Below the pieces are notes generated by a model. That model did no database searches, had not been told where the DNA came from, and saw nothing but the letters and a program-made list of their open reading frames with translations. Made by a program: the position numbers and the translations under genes. A stretch of 64,000 nt of DNA, taken from Anaeromyxobacter sp. Fw109-5 (GTDB taxonomy: Bacteria > Myxococcota > Myxococcia > Myxococcales > Anaeromyxobacteraceae). Below, in pieces: positions 33,036 through 40,966 of the stretch. Location of the stretch: the NCBI RefSeq assembly GCF_000017505.1, contig NC_009675.1:62001-126000 (forward strand), written 5' to 3'. Each line of letters begins with the position of its first letter. The stretch's first letter is position 1.

Positions 33036-34458
33036 ACTGTCCGTCGCGCCGCCGCTCCATCTCCGCGAAGTAGGTCGTGGTCTTGAAGAAGACGAGCGGG
33101 ATCGTGCCGGTGGGACCCTGGCGCTGCTTCGCCACGACGAGCTGGACCTCGAGCGTGTCGCCGCTCGCGGTGCCGGACTGGACGTCCTTGTTGTCCTCGT
33201 CGTTCCGGTGCAGGAACATGACGATGTCCGCGTCCTGCTCGATGGCGCCCGACTCGCGCAGGTCGGAGAGCATGGGCGGCTCCCCCTTGCGCTTCTCCAC
33301 GCCGCGGTTGAGCTGCGAGAGCGCCACGATGGGGCACTCGAGCTCCTTGGCGAGCGACTTGAGCGAGCGGCTGATGGTGGCGATCTCCTGCTCGCGCGAC
33401 TGGCTCGCGCGGTCCGACGGGGCGTGCATGAGCTGGAGGTAGTCGATCATCACGAGGTCGAGGCCGCCGTTCTCGCGCTTCAGCTTGCGGCACTTGGAGC
33501 GCAGCTCGACCGGGGTCAGCACGAAGTTGTCGTCGAGCCAGATGGAGGCGGCGCCGAGCTTGTCCGCGTGCGTGGCGATCTTCTGCCAGTCGTAGGCGGA
33601 GAGCTGTCCCGCCGAGAGCCGCCGCCAGTCGAGGCGGGCCTCCGAGGCCAGCATGCGGAGCGCGAGCTGGTCGGAGGGCATCTCGAGCGAGAAGAACGCG
33701 ACCTTCTTGCCGGCCCGGGTGGCCGCGTGCGTCGCGATGTTGAGCGCGAAGGCGGTCTTGCCCACCGAGGGGCGGGCGGCGAGCACGGTGAGCGTGCCGG
33801 GCTGGAACCCGAGGGTGTTCTTGTCGAGCGACTGGATGCCGGTGGGCACGCCGGTGATGGGCGAGAGGCCGGCCTGGACGCGCTTCTGGACGGCCTCCAG
33901 GTTCTCGATCGCCCGCATCACGGGCTCGGCGATCTTCTTCAGCGTCTCGGTGCCGGTCCCCTGCGCCGCCCCGAAGACGTCCTGCTGGGCGGAGTCGAGG
34001 AACTGCTGGACGCTCGCCCCCGCCTCGTAGCCGCGCTCCACCACCCGCTGGGCGGTGAGCATCATCTGCCGCAGCCGGGCGAGCTCCTGCACCGTGCGCC
34101 CGTAGTGCTGCACGTTGGCGGTCGTGCCGATGGCGCGCGCGAGCGAGAGCGGCAGCTCGCGGGGGACGGCGCTGCCGAGGAGCCCCTTCGCGTCGAGCCG
34201 CTGCTGCACGAGGATGGGGTCGAGCGTCTTCGACTCGCGCGCGAGCTCCTCGCACACCGCGTACACGTGCTGGTGCGCGAGCAGGTAGAAGTCGCCCGAC
34301 TTGATGAGCGCGGCGACCTGGTCGAAGGCGGTCTCCTCGACGAGGATCGCGCCGATGACCGCCTGCTCGGCCTCGAGGCTGTGGGGCAGGTCGCGGGCGC
34401 TGCGCAGGGGTGCGACGGGCGCCTCGGAGACGCGTCGGACGGGGTCGTGCTCGGCCAT
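33034..34458 (-). CDS. dnaB: Replicative DNA helicase DnaB
   Basis: Encodes 474 residues. The N-terminal DnaB domain (about 22-125, starting LPHSLEAEQAVIGAIL) and linker helix precede the RecA-like ATPase domain. Walker A is ARPSVGKTAFALN with Lys234, Walker B is VMIDYLQLM, and the H4 motif is SQLNRGVEKR. The arginine finger region (AKQRQGPTG) and full length indicate an active hexameric helicase. No intein is present. The spacer upstream holds an unusual 11-bp-periodic array. rpsF, rpsR and rplI, often next to dnaB, are absent here. The start ATG 34458 lacks a strong Shine-Dalgarno. Confidence 0.96.
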   Translation of the reverse strand: MAEHDPVRRVSEAPVAPLRSARDLPHSLEAEQAVIGAILVEETAFDQVAALIKSGDFYLLAHQHVYAVCEELARESKTLDPILVQQRLDAKGLLGSAVPRELPLSLARAIGTTANVQHYGRTVQELARLRQMMLTAQRVVERGYEAGASVQQFLDSAQQDVFGAAQGTGTETLKKIAEPVMRAIENLEAVQKRVQAGLSPITGVPTGIQSLDKNTLGFQPGTLTVLAARPSVGKTAFALNIATHAATRAGKKVAFFSLEMPSDQLALRMLASEARLDWRRLSAGQLSAYDWQKIATHADKLGAASIWLDDNFVLTPVELRSKCRKLKRENGGLDLVMIDYLQLMHAPSDRASQSREQEIATISRSLKSLAKELECPIVALSQLNRGVEKRKGEPPMLSDLRESGAIEQDADIVMFLHRNDEDNKDVQSGTASGDTLEVQLVVAKQRQGPTGTIPLVFFKTTTYFAEMERRRDGQ

Positions 34459-34500
34459 GGGAACCGGCGCAGCCTACCAGCGAGGTCCGACGGGATCACC

Positions 34501-34589
34501 GTGGACAGGCGGTGGAAAACGTCGGAAATACCGGGGGAAAACGCTGTGGAGGGAGGGTGGACGGGCTGTGGACGAGGTGTGGACGGGCG
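34501..34589. repeat. Eight-unit 11-bp periodic GTGGA array before dnaB with DnaA-box-like sites
   Basis: Reading the plus strand, GTGGA starts at 34501, 34512, 34546, 34557, 34568 and 34579, with two diverged units (CGGAA at 34523, GGGGA at 34534) keeping the 11-bp beat apart from one 12-bp unit. On the dnaB strand three of these read NNNTCCACA (34545-34553, 34567-34575, 34578-34586), the form of DnaA boxes in GC-rich bacteria. Units 2-4 make a locally A-rich stretch. The array lies 43-131 nt upstream of the dnaB ATG, in a 252-nt spacer with no gene. Confidence 0.7.
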
Positions 34590-34710
34590 TGAATGCCGGC
34601 CCGGGGCCGTCCGTCCGTCCCCTGGCCGCGGGCTTGCCGCGCCCCGCGCCGCGCTCGGAGTCCGGCTCCCACCTCGCCCATCACCACCTCTCCCCTGTAG
34701 AACCTCACCC

Positions 34711-35541
34711 ATGAAGAAGACCTTCGCCCTCGCCCTCCTCGCGCTCACCGGCGCCGGCTGCGCCGGCCTCTCCGATCTCGCCCGCGTCGCCTTCGAGGAG
34801 CCGAAGCTCAGCTTCCGCTCGGCGAGCGTCGAGGCGCTCGACCTGGAGGGCGCCACCATCGGCGTGAAGTTCGACCTCGAGAACCCGAACGGCTTCGGGC
34901 TCGACGTGGCGCGCGTCGGCTGGGGCGTGGAGGTGGAGGGGACCCGCGTCGCCACCGGGGACATGCCCGGCGGGCTCGCGATCCCGGCGAAGGGCGTCGC
35001 GCCGCTCACCATCCCCGTCCGCGTGCGCTACCAGGACGTCCCCGGCATCGTCGGGCTCCTCACGAGCCGCCGCGACGCCATCGGCTACCGCCTCTCCGGC
35101 AAGGTCGGCGTCCGCACGCCCATCGGCATCGTGGACCTCCCCGTCTCGCACTCCGACCGGGTGGCGCTCCCCTCGCTGCCGAGCTTCTCGCTCGAGGGGG
35201 TCTCGCTGCGCACCGCCTCGTTCACCGACATGGCGCTCGACGTGAAGCTCCGGGTGAAGAACCCCAACGCGTTCCCCATCCCGGCCGGGAGCCTCGACTA
35301 CGCGCTGTCGCTGGCGGGGACCGAGGTCGTGCGCGCGCAGGACACCGCGCTCGCCAGGGTGGCGGGCGGGGCCGCGCAGATCGTGTCCATCCCGGTGCGG
35401 GTGAGCGTGCTGAAGGCGGGCCGCGCCGCCACGGAGCTCGCGCGCGGCGCTCCCGTCCAGCTGGGGCTCGCCGGGACCGCGGACGTGGCGGGCATCCCGG
35501 TGCCGCTCGACCTCGCCGCGACGGTCCCGGCCCGGCGCTGA
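34711..35541 (+). CDS. LEA-type-2 (WHy domain) lipoprotein
   Basis: Encodes 276 residues. The N-terminus is a lipoprotein-like leader with Cys17 (LTGAGC; the -3 position is Gly rather than the standard Leu). Two WHy/LEA-2 domains follow (about 30-135 and 165-265), each with a F-x-L-x-N-PN-x-F motif (FDLENPNGFGLDVA and LRVKNPNAFPIPAG). LEA-2 proteins of this kind are associated with desiccation and stress protection and probably sit in the periplasm. TAGAAC ends 7 nt before the ATG with no Shine-Dalgarno. Confidence 0.85.
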   Translation: MKKTFALALLALTGAGCAGLSDLARVAFEEPKLSFRSASVEALDLEGATIGVKFDLENPNGFGLDVARVGWGVEVEGTRVATGDMPGGLAIPAKGVAPLTIPVRVRYQDVPGIVGLLTSRRDAIGYRLSGKVGVRTPIGIVDLPVSHSDRVALPSLPSFSLEGVSLRTASFTDMALDVKLRVKNPNAFPIPAGSLDYALSLAGTEVVRAQDTALARVAGGAAQIVSIPVRVSVLKAGRAATELARGAPVQLGLAGTADVAGIPVPLDLAATVPARR

Positions 35542-35666
35542 CGCCGCCGCGCCGGCGCCGCTCGGCGCCGCGTGGGCGCGCGCCTCCCGGTGCGCGTCCA
35601 CGGCGGAGCCTTTCGCTTTACGCGGCTCCATCGCGCGACTAGCCTCCGCGTCGCGAGGAGAGCGGC

Positions 35667-36983
35667 ATGGACGCGGACGAGCTGGTCGACGTGCCGCTCA
35701 CGGCGGAGGAGCTCCGGGACGCCTGGCCGGCCCTCTCCTGGGAGGAGCGGATCGAGGGCTTCCACCGCCTCGTGCGCGCCGAGGCCGACGACTTCTTCCT
35801 CGAGCTGCCCCCCGCGGACGAGGCGGCGCTGCTCCTCGCCCTGCCGCCCCCGGAGCGGCGGCTGTGGATCCGGCTCCTCGCGCCCGACGACGCGGCCGAC
35901 GTCATCCAGGAGACCCCGGAGGAGGAGCGGCCCCGCCTCATCGAGCTGCTCGACCCGGTGGCCCGCCGCGAGGTGACCGCGCTCCTCGCCTACGCGGAGG
36001 ACGCCGCCGGCGGCCTCATGAGCCCGCGCTTCGCCCGCCTGCGGCCGGAGATGACGGCGGACGAGGCCATCCGCTACCTGCGGCGCCAGGCGCGCGAGCA
36101 GGCGGAGACCATCTACTACGCGTACGTGCTCGACCCCGAGCAGAAGCTCTCCGGCGTGGTGTCCTTCCGCGACCTGCTCACCGCCCCGCCCGACCGGCGC
36201 ATCTCCGAGCTCATGAAGCGCGACGTGGTGAGCGTGCCGGACACCCTCGACCAGGAGGCGGTGGCGCGCATCATGGCGCGCGAGGACATCAACGCCATCC
36301 CGGTGGTGGACGGGCAGGGGCGCATGCAGGGCATCGTCACCGTGGACGACGTGGTGGACGTGGTCCAGCAGGAGGCCACCGAGGACATCCAGAAGATCGG
36401 CGGCACCGAGGCCCTCGACGCGCCCTACCTCGACACCGGGCTCTTCGCGATGGTGAAGAAGCGCGCCGGCTGGCTCGCGCTGCTCTTCGTCGGGGAGATG
36501 ATGACCGCGAGCGCGATGGGCCGGTTCGAGGAGCACATCGCGAGCGCGGTGGTGCTGGCGCTGTTCGTGCCCCTCATCATCTCGTCGGGAGGGAACTCCG
36601 GGTCGCAGGCCTCGACGCTGGTGATCCGCGCCATGGCGCTCGGCGAGGTGGGCATCGCGGACGCGTGGCGGGTGGCGCGCCGCGAGATCCTGTCGGGCCT
36701 CGTCCTCGGGGGGATCCTGGCGGTGCTGGGCGTCGTGCGGATCTTCCTGTGGCAGGGCCTCTTCGGCACGTACGGCCACCAGGCCGCCCGCCTCGCGCTG
36801 ACCGTCGGCTCGAGCGTCATCGCCGTGGTGACGTTCGGGACGATCGCCGGATCGATGATGCCGCTCCTCATCCGGCGCCTGGGGTTCGACCCGGCGAGCG
36901 CGTCCGCGCCGTTCATCGCCACGATGGTGGACGTGTCGGGGGTGGTCATCTACTTCTCGATGGCGCGCCTCGTCCTCCTCTGA
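35667..36983 (+). CDS. mgtE: Magnesium transporter MgtE
   Basis: Encodes 438 residues. The N-domain (about 1-120, helical repeats with LLLALPPPERRLWIRLL), two CBS domains (about 130-245, with VVSVPDTLDQEAVARIMARED and DDVVDVVQQEATEDIQKIGG plug helix) and a five-helix membrane domain (about 265-438) follow in MgtE order. The pore motif LIISSGGNSGSQASTLVIRAMA is intact. It conducts Mg2+ into the cell, gated by cytoplasmic Mg2+ binding to the N and CBS domains. GAGGAGAG gives a Shine-Dalgarno before ATG 35667. Neighbouring genes are unrelated. Confidence 0.95.
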   Translation: MDADELVDVPLTAEELRDAWPALSWEERIEGFHRLVRAEADDFFLELPPADEAALLLALPPPERRLWIRLLAPDDAADVIQETPEEERPRLIELLDPVARREVTALLAYAEDAAGGLMSPRFARLRPEMTADEAIRYLRRQAREQAETIYYAYVLDPEQKLSGVVSFRDLLTAPPDRRISELMKRDVVSVPDTLDQEAVARIMAREDINAIPVVDGQGRMQGIVTVDDVVDVVQQEATEDIQKIGGTEALDAPYLDTGLFAMVKKRAGWLALLFVGEMMTASAMGRFEEHIASAVVLALFVPLIISSGGNSGSQASTLVIRAMALGEVGIADAWRVARREILSGLVLGGILAVLGVVRIFLWQGLFGTYGHQAARLALTVGSSVIAVVTFGTIAGSMMPLLIRRLGFDPASASAPFIATMVDVSGVVIYFSMARLVLL

Positions 36984-37112
36984 CCGGCGCGCCGCGCGGG
37001 GCCCCCGCGCCAGCGCGCCCCGCCGCCCCACCGGGCACGTTCCGCCCGGGCGTCACGTACGGTATGGCAACGCCTCCGGAGACGAGAGCCTCCGGCGAAA
37101 GGGGTCGCCGCC

Positions 37113-38504
37113 ATGAAGCCCGTCCTGCCGCTCGCCCTCGCGCTCGCAGCGCTCGCGTGCGCCTCGTCCCGCGGCGCGGCGGGGGGCGCGGAGCCCGCGC
37201 GCGCCACGCGCCTCTCCGTGCCGCTCGAGTACCACACGCTGGAGAACGGCCTGCGGGTGGTGCTCTCCCCGGAGCGGAGCGTCCCGAAGGTCGCGGTGGG
37301 CGTCTACTACGGGATCGGCTTCCGCGTGGAGCCGAAGGACCGCACCGGCTTCGCCCACCTCTTCGAGCACATGATGTTCCAGGGCTCGCGGAGCCTGGGG
37401 AAGATGGAGTTCATCAAGCTCGTGCAGTCGAACGGCGGGACGCTCAACGGCTCCACCCGCTTCGACTTCACGAACTACTTCGAGGTGGTCCCCTCCAACG
37501 TCCTCGAGACGATCCTGTGGGCGGAGGCCGACCGGATGCGAGGCCTCGCGGTGACCCAGGAGAACCTCGCGAACCAGCAGGGCGTGGTGGCGAACGAGGT
37601 GAAGGTCAACGTGCTGAACCGCCCGTACGGCGGGTTCCCCTGGCTCGACCTGCCGCAGGTCGCGAACGAGAACTGGTACAACGCGCACAACTTCTACGGC
37701 GACCTCGCCGACCTCGAGGCGGCGACGCTCGCCGACGTGCGGCGGTTCTTCGAGACCTACTACGCGCCCAACAACGCGGTGGTGGCGCTCGTGGGGGACT
37801 TCGAGCCGAAGGAGGCGCTCGCCTGGGTGGAGCGGCACTTCGGCGACATCCGCCCGGCCAGCCAGCCGCCGCGCCCGGATCTCTCCGAGCCGCGGCAGGA
37901 GCGGGAGAAGCGGGCCGAGAAGGTGGATCCGCTCGCGGAGCGGCCCGCCGTCGCGCTCGCCTGGCACGCGCCGGCGCGGAACACGCCCGCGCACGCCGCC
38001 TTCGTCCTCCTCGACCAGATGATCCTGCAGGGGCGGGACTCGGCCCTGTACCAGAAGCTCGTGCAGGAGCAGGGGCTCACCGGCGAGGTGTCGGGGGGGC
38101 TGAACCTCCTCGGCAACCCGTGGAACTACCAGGGCCCGATGCTCCACATCGCCTACCTCTTCCACGACAAGGACCGCTCCGCCGGCGAGATCCTGCGCGC
38201 GGTGGACGAGGCGCTCGCGCCGTACCTCGAGCGGCCGGTGGAGCCCGAGGCGCTCGCGCGGGCCAAGGTGAAGGCGCGCTCCGCGCTCTACGCGGAGATG
38301 GAGAGCTTCGCCGGCTTCGGCCTCGCCGACCTCCTCGCCGCCCACGCGCTGTTCGACGACGACCCCGCCCGCGTGAGCCGGATCGAGGCCGAGCTCGAGG
38401 CGGTCACGCCGGCGCTGGTCCTCGAGACCGCGCGCGAGTACCTCCGCCCGACGAACCGCACCGTGCTCCTCGTGAAGACCAAGGACCAGGGGGTCGCCCC
38501 GTGA
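37113..38504 (+). CDS. M16 zinc peptidase, active subunit, lipoprotein
   Basis: Encodes 463 residues. A lipoprotein leader ends ALAC (Cys16). The inverted zinc motif HLFEHMMF (HxxEH) is present in the first half, with the downstream zinc-ligand Glu in GVVANEV, so this copy should be catalytic. The C-terminal half is the typical inactive repeat of the fold. M16B enzymes work as two-chain or paired proteins that digest peptides; here the probable site is the periplasm. The next gene overlaps by 4 nt and encodes the partner without the zinc motif. Confidence 0.92.
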   Translation: MKPVLPLALALAALACASSRGAAGGAEPARATRLSVPLEYHTLENGLRVVLSPERSVPKVAVGVYYGIGFRVEPKDRTGFAHLFEHMMFQGSRSLGKMEFIKLVQSNGGTLNGSTRFDFTNYFEVVPSNVLETILWAEADRMRGLAVTQENLANQQGVVANEVKVNVLNRPYGGFPWLDLPQVANENWYNAHNFYGDLADLEAATLADVRRFFETYYAPNNAVVALVGDFEPKEALAWVERHFGDIRPASQPPRPDLSEPRQEREKRAEKVDPLAERPAVALAWHAPARNTPAHAAFVLLDQMILQGRDSALYQKLVQEQGLTGEVSGGLNLLGNPWNYQGPMLHIAYLFHDKDRSAGEILRAVDEALAPYLERPVEPEALARAKVKARSALYAEMESFAGFGLADLLAAHALFDDDPARVSRIEAELEAVTPALVLETAREYLRPTNRTVLLVKTKDQGVAP

Positions 38505-39934
38505 CCGTCCTCGCCGCCGCCCTCGCCCTCGCCCTCGCCGCCCAGGACCCCGCCGCGGCCGCGCCGAAGCAGGCGCCGCCGCCGCCGCGTCCGCCGCCGG
38601 ACTTCCGCGTGCCGGGGACGCGCTCGTTCACGCTCGACAACGGCCTCGCCGTCACGCTCGTCGAGATGGGCCAGCTCCCCAAGGCCACCGTGGCGCTGGT
38701 GCTGCGCGCCGGCACGGGCGACGACCCCCTGGAGAAGACGGGGCTCTCGAGCTTCCTCGGGGCGCTCCTCACCGAGGGGACGACCACCCGCAGCGCCGCG
38801 GACATCGCCGCGGCCGCGGCGCGCTGGGGCGGCGCCATCGAGACGAACGTGACGCCCGACGAGACGGTGGTCGGCGGCACGGTGCTGTCCGAGTTCGCCC
38901 CCGAGCTCGTCGCGCTCGTCGCCGACGTGGCGCTCAACCCGGCCTTCCCGCCGCGCGAGGTGGAGCGCGTGCGCCAGGACACCCTGCGCGCCGTGACCAT
39001 CGCCCGCACGCAGCCGCAGGTGCTGGCGCAGGAGCGGTTCCTCGCGTCGCTCTACCCCGATCACCCGTACGGCAGGCTCCTCCCCACGCCGGAGATCGTG
39101 CGCGGCTACACGGTCGACGAGGCGCGGGCGTTCCACCGGGCGAGCTACGGCGCGCGCCGCGCCCACCTCTACGTGGCCGGACGCTTCGACCGGGCGGCGA
39201 CCGAGGCGCGGATCCGCGCCGCGCTCGCCGCCATGCCGCCGGGCGCCCCGCGCGAGCCGACGCCGCCGCGGCCGGCCTCGCGCCGCGCGGTCGAGCTCGT
39301 CCCGCGCCCCGGGGCGGTCCAGTCTTCCCTCTACCTCGGCCTGCCCGTGCTCGACCCGCGCCACCCGGACTACCTCCGGCTCGCGGTCGCGAACACGCTC
39401 CTCGGCGGCTACTTCTCCTCCCGCATCACCGCCAACATCCGCGAGGCGAAGGGCTACACCTACTCCCCGTACAGCCTGGTCTCGGTGCGGGCCGGGACGG
39501 GGTACTGGGCGCAGGTGGCCGACGTGACGACGGCGGTGACCGGCGCGTCGCTGAAGGAGATCTTCGCCGAGGTGGAGCGGCTGCGCGCCGCGCCGCCGGG
39601 GGCTGACGAGCTCCGCGCGGTCCAGGCATACCTCGCCGGCACCTTCGTGCTGCAGACCTCCGATCGCGACGGGCTCATCGCGCGCCTGCGCTTCGTCGAT
39701 CTGCACGGGCTCGGGGAGCGCTGGCTCGAGGAGTACGTGAAGAACGTGCGGGCGGTGACGCCCGCGGACGCGCAGCGCATGGCGCAGGCCTGGCTCGACC
39801 CGGCGCGGATCACCGTGGTGGTGGTGGGCGACCCGGCCCTGGTGACCGAGCAGGTGCGGCCGTTCGGCGAGATCGTCACCGCCCCGGCCGCGCCGCAGCC
39901 GGACGCCGCGGCGCCTTCGAAGCCGCGGACCTGA
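38501..39934 (+). CDS. M16 peptidase-like partner lacking the zinc motif
   Basis: Encodes 477 residues from GTG 38501, overlapping the active M16 gene by 4 nt. A short hydrophobic leader and a Pro-rich linker are followed by the M16 fold (LDNGLAVTLVEMGQLPKATVAL). At the place of HxxEH the sequence reads SSFLGALLTEGT, with no zinc ligands. The glycine-rich GGYFSSRI, plus the later REAKGYTYSPYS segment that in paired M16B enzymes helps complete the substrate site, are present. This is the non-catalytic partner, as in mitochondrial processing peptidase. Both chains probably form a heterodimer. Confidence 0.9.
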   Translation: MTVLAAALALALAAQDPAAAAPKQAPPPPRPPPDFRVPGTRSFTLDNGLAVTLVEMGQLPKATVALVLRAGTGDDPLEKTGLSSFLGALLTEGTTTRSAADIAAAAARWGGAIETNVTPDETVVGGTVLSEFAPELVALVADVALNPAFPPREVERVRQDTLRAVTIARTQPQVLAQERFLASLYPDHPYGRLLPTPEIVRGYTVDEARAFHRASYGARRAHLYVAGRFDRAATEARIRAALAAMPPGAPREPTPPRPASRRAVELVPRPGAVQSSLYLGLPVLDPRHPDYLRLAVANTLLGGYFSSRITANIREAKGYTYSPYSLVSVRAGTGYWAQVADVTTAVTGASLKEIFAEVERLRAAPPGADELRAVQAYLAGTFVLQTSDRDGLIARLRFVDLHGLGERWLEEYVKNVRAVTPADAQRMAQAWLDPARITVVVVGDPALVTEQVRPFGEIVTAPAAPQPDAAAPSKPRT

Positions 39935-40021
39935 GCCCTCGGGGAGGGGGCGCGACGGCCCCGTGCGTGACGGCGCGGCCAGCGGCGGACGGGACCACCG
40001 CTCGGCGGCACCTCGGAACCT

Positions 40022-40050
40022 TTGACGTCATACGGTGTCGTGGGTAGTGT
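40022..40050 (+). promoter_or_regulatory. Promoter candidate of the HTH-DUF5985 operon
   Basis: TTGACG (40022-40027), 17-nt spacer, TAGTGT (40045-40050), ending 9 nt before the TTG start at 40060. The -35 matches 5/6 and the spacing is ideal, but the -10 matches only 3/6. Transcription would begin almost at the start codon. Confidence 0.45.
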
Positions 40051-40059
40051 GCCGCCGAC

Positions 40060-40458
40060 TTGAGCGAGGAGATCGCGCACGACATCCGGGCGTTCCTGCT
40101 GGCGTACGTGGAGTCGTACGAGCAGCTCGAGATCCTGCTCCTGCTGCACCGCGAGGCGGCCGCGTGGCAGCCTCCCGGCGTGGCGGACGCGCTCAAGATC
40201 CCGCTCTCGTCGGCCGCCGCCTCGCTGGACGAGCTCGCCGCGCGCGGCCTGTTGCGCCGCGAGCGCGGGGGCTACCGCTTCGACCCGGGGGATCCGTCCG
40301 TCGCTTGCCTCGTCGCGGGCCTGGCGCGCGCCTACGAGGAGCGCCGGGTGGCGGTGATCGATCTCATGAGCGCCAACGCCATGGACCGCATCCGGAGGTC
40401 GGCGCTCCGCACCTTCGCGGAGGCGTTCCGGCTGAGGGGGACGAAGAAGGATGGCTGA
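40060..40458 (+). CDS. Winged-helix-like regulator, first gene of the DUF5985 operon
   Basis: Encodes 132 residues, apparently from TTG 40060, with no better in-frame start. Residues about 40-75 have a winged-helix pattern (VADALKIPLSSAAASLDELAARGLLRRERGGYRF), with a helical N-terminus and a basic C-terminal helix. No ligand or phosphorylation domain is visible. It could be a DNA-binding repressor for its own operon or a partner of the membrane proteins. The following DUF5985 gene overlaps by 8 nt. The family is not recognised beyond the fold pattern. Confidence 0.7.
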   Translation: MSEEIAHDIRAFLLAYVESYEQLEILLLLHREAAAWQPPGVADALKIPLSSAAASLDELAARGLLRRERGGYRFDPGDPSVACLVAGLARAYEERRVAVIDLMSANAMDRIRRSALRTFAEAFRLRGTKKDG

Positions 40459-40708
40459 GGCGGTCTACCTGCTGTGCGCCCTGACGAGCATCGCCTGCGC
40501 GGCGCTGCTCGTGCGGAGCTACCTCGCCACGCGCGTGCGGCTCACGCTGTGGAGCGCGCTCTGCTTCGTCGGGCTCGCGCTCAACAACGTGATGCTGTAC
40601 GTGGACCACATCGTGGTGCCGGGCGCGGACCTGTGGCTGCTCCGCACGGCGCCCGCGGTCCTGGGGATCGGCGTGCTCGTCGCCGGGCTCGTCTGGGAGT
40701 CGACGTGA
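40451..40708 (+). CDS. DUF5985 family small membrane protein, first copy
   Basis: Encodes 85 residues with three membrane segments (about 4-24, 31-52 and 62-82). The YLLCALTSIACAALLVRSYL start and FVGLALNNVMLYVDHIVVP are typical of the DUF5985 family, whose function is unknown. It starts at ATG 40451 inside the end of the regulator gene (8-nt overlap) and overlaps the second DUF5985 gene by 4 nt. The two copies are not close repeats of each other, suggesting a heteromeric pair of six helices. Confidence 0.85.
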   Translation: MAEAVYLLCALTSIACAALLVRSYLATRVRLTLWSALCFVGLALNNVMLYVDHIVVPGADLWLLRTAPAVLGIGVLVAGLVWEST

Positions 40709-40965
40709 GAGGGTTCGCGTGGGGCGTGCTCGCCGCCGGGTGCGCGGTCGCCGGGCTGTTCTTCCTGCGCTTCTGGCGGGAGAGCCGGGACCGGCTCTTC
40801 GCCGGGTTCGCCGCGGCGTTCTTCATCCTGTGCGTCAACTGGCTCGTCCTCGGGATCACCAACTCGGGCGACGAGACGCGGCACAACGCCTACGTGCTGC
40901 GGCTCGTGGCGTTCCTCGTGCTCATCTGGGCGATCGTGGACAAGAACCGCCGCTCCGCGCGCTGA
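40705..40965 (+). CDS. DUF5985 family small membrane protein, second copy
   Basis: Encodes 86 residues from GTG 40705, overlapping the first copy by 4 nt (GTGA). Three membrane segments (about 3-23, 31-51, 61-79). FFLRFWRESRDRLFAGFAAAF, the NWLVLG stretch and the ending YVLRLVAFLVLIWAIVDKNRR are the DUF5985 signature. Its stop is only 1 nt from the stop of the convergent PAS activator gene, so the two units share their 3' boundary. Confidence 0.85.
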   Translation: MRGFAWGVLAAGCAVAGLFFLRFWRESRDRLFAGFAAAFFILCVNWLVLGITNSGDETRHNAYVLRLVAFLVLIWAIVDKNRRSAR

Positions 40966-40966
40966 A

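Noticed and set aside
33034-34458. Intein in dnaB
   Set aside because: The protein has normal length and uninterrupted Walker A and H4 motifs.
34459-34710. Full chromosomal origin at the 11-bp array
   Set aside because: No dnaA, dnaN or clear TTATCCACA cluster is present. The array is better described as a dnaB-linked element until skew or replication data say otherwise.
39935-40059. Sigma-54 promoter for the DUF5985 operon
   Set aside because: A GGCAC-like element is present, but no TTGCA/TTGCT at the required spacing. The TTGACG-N17-TAGTGT pair fits better.
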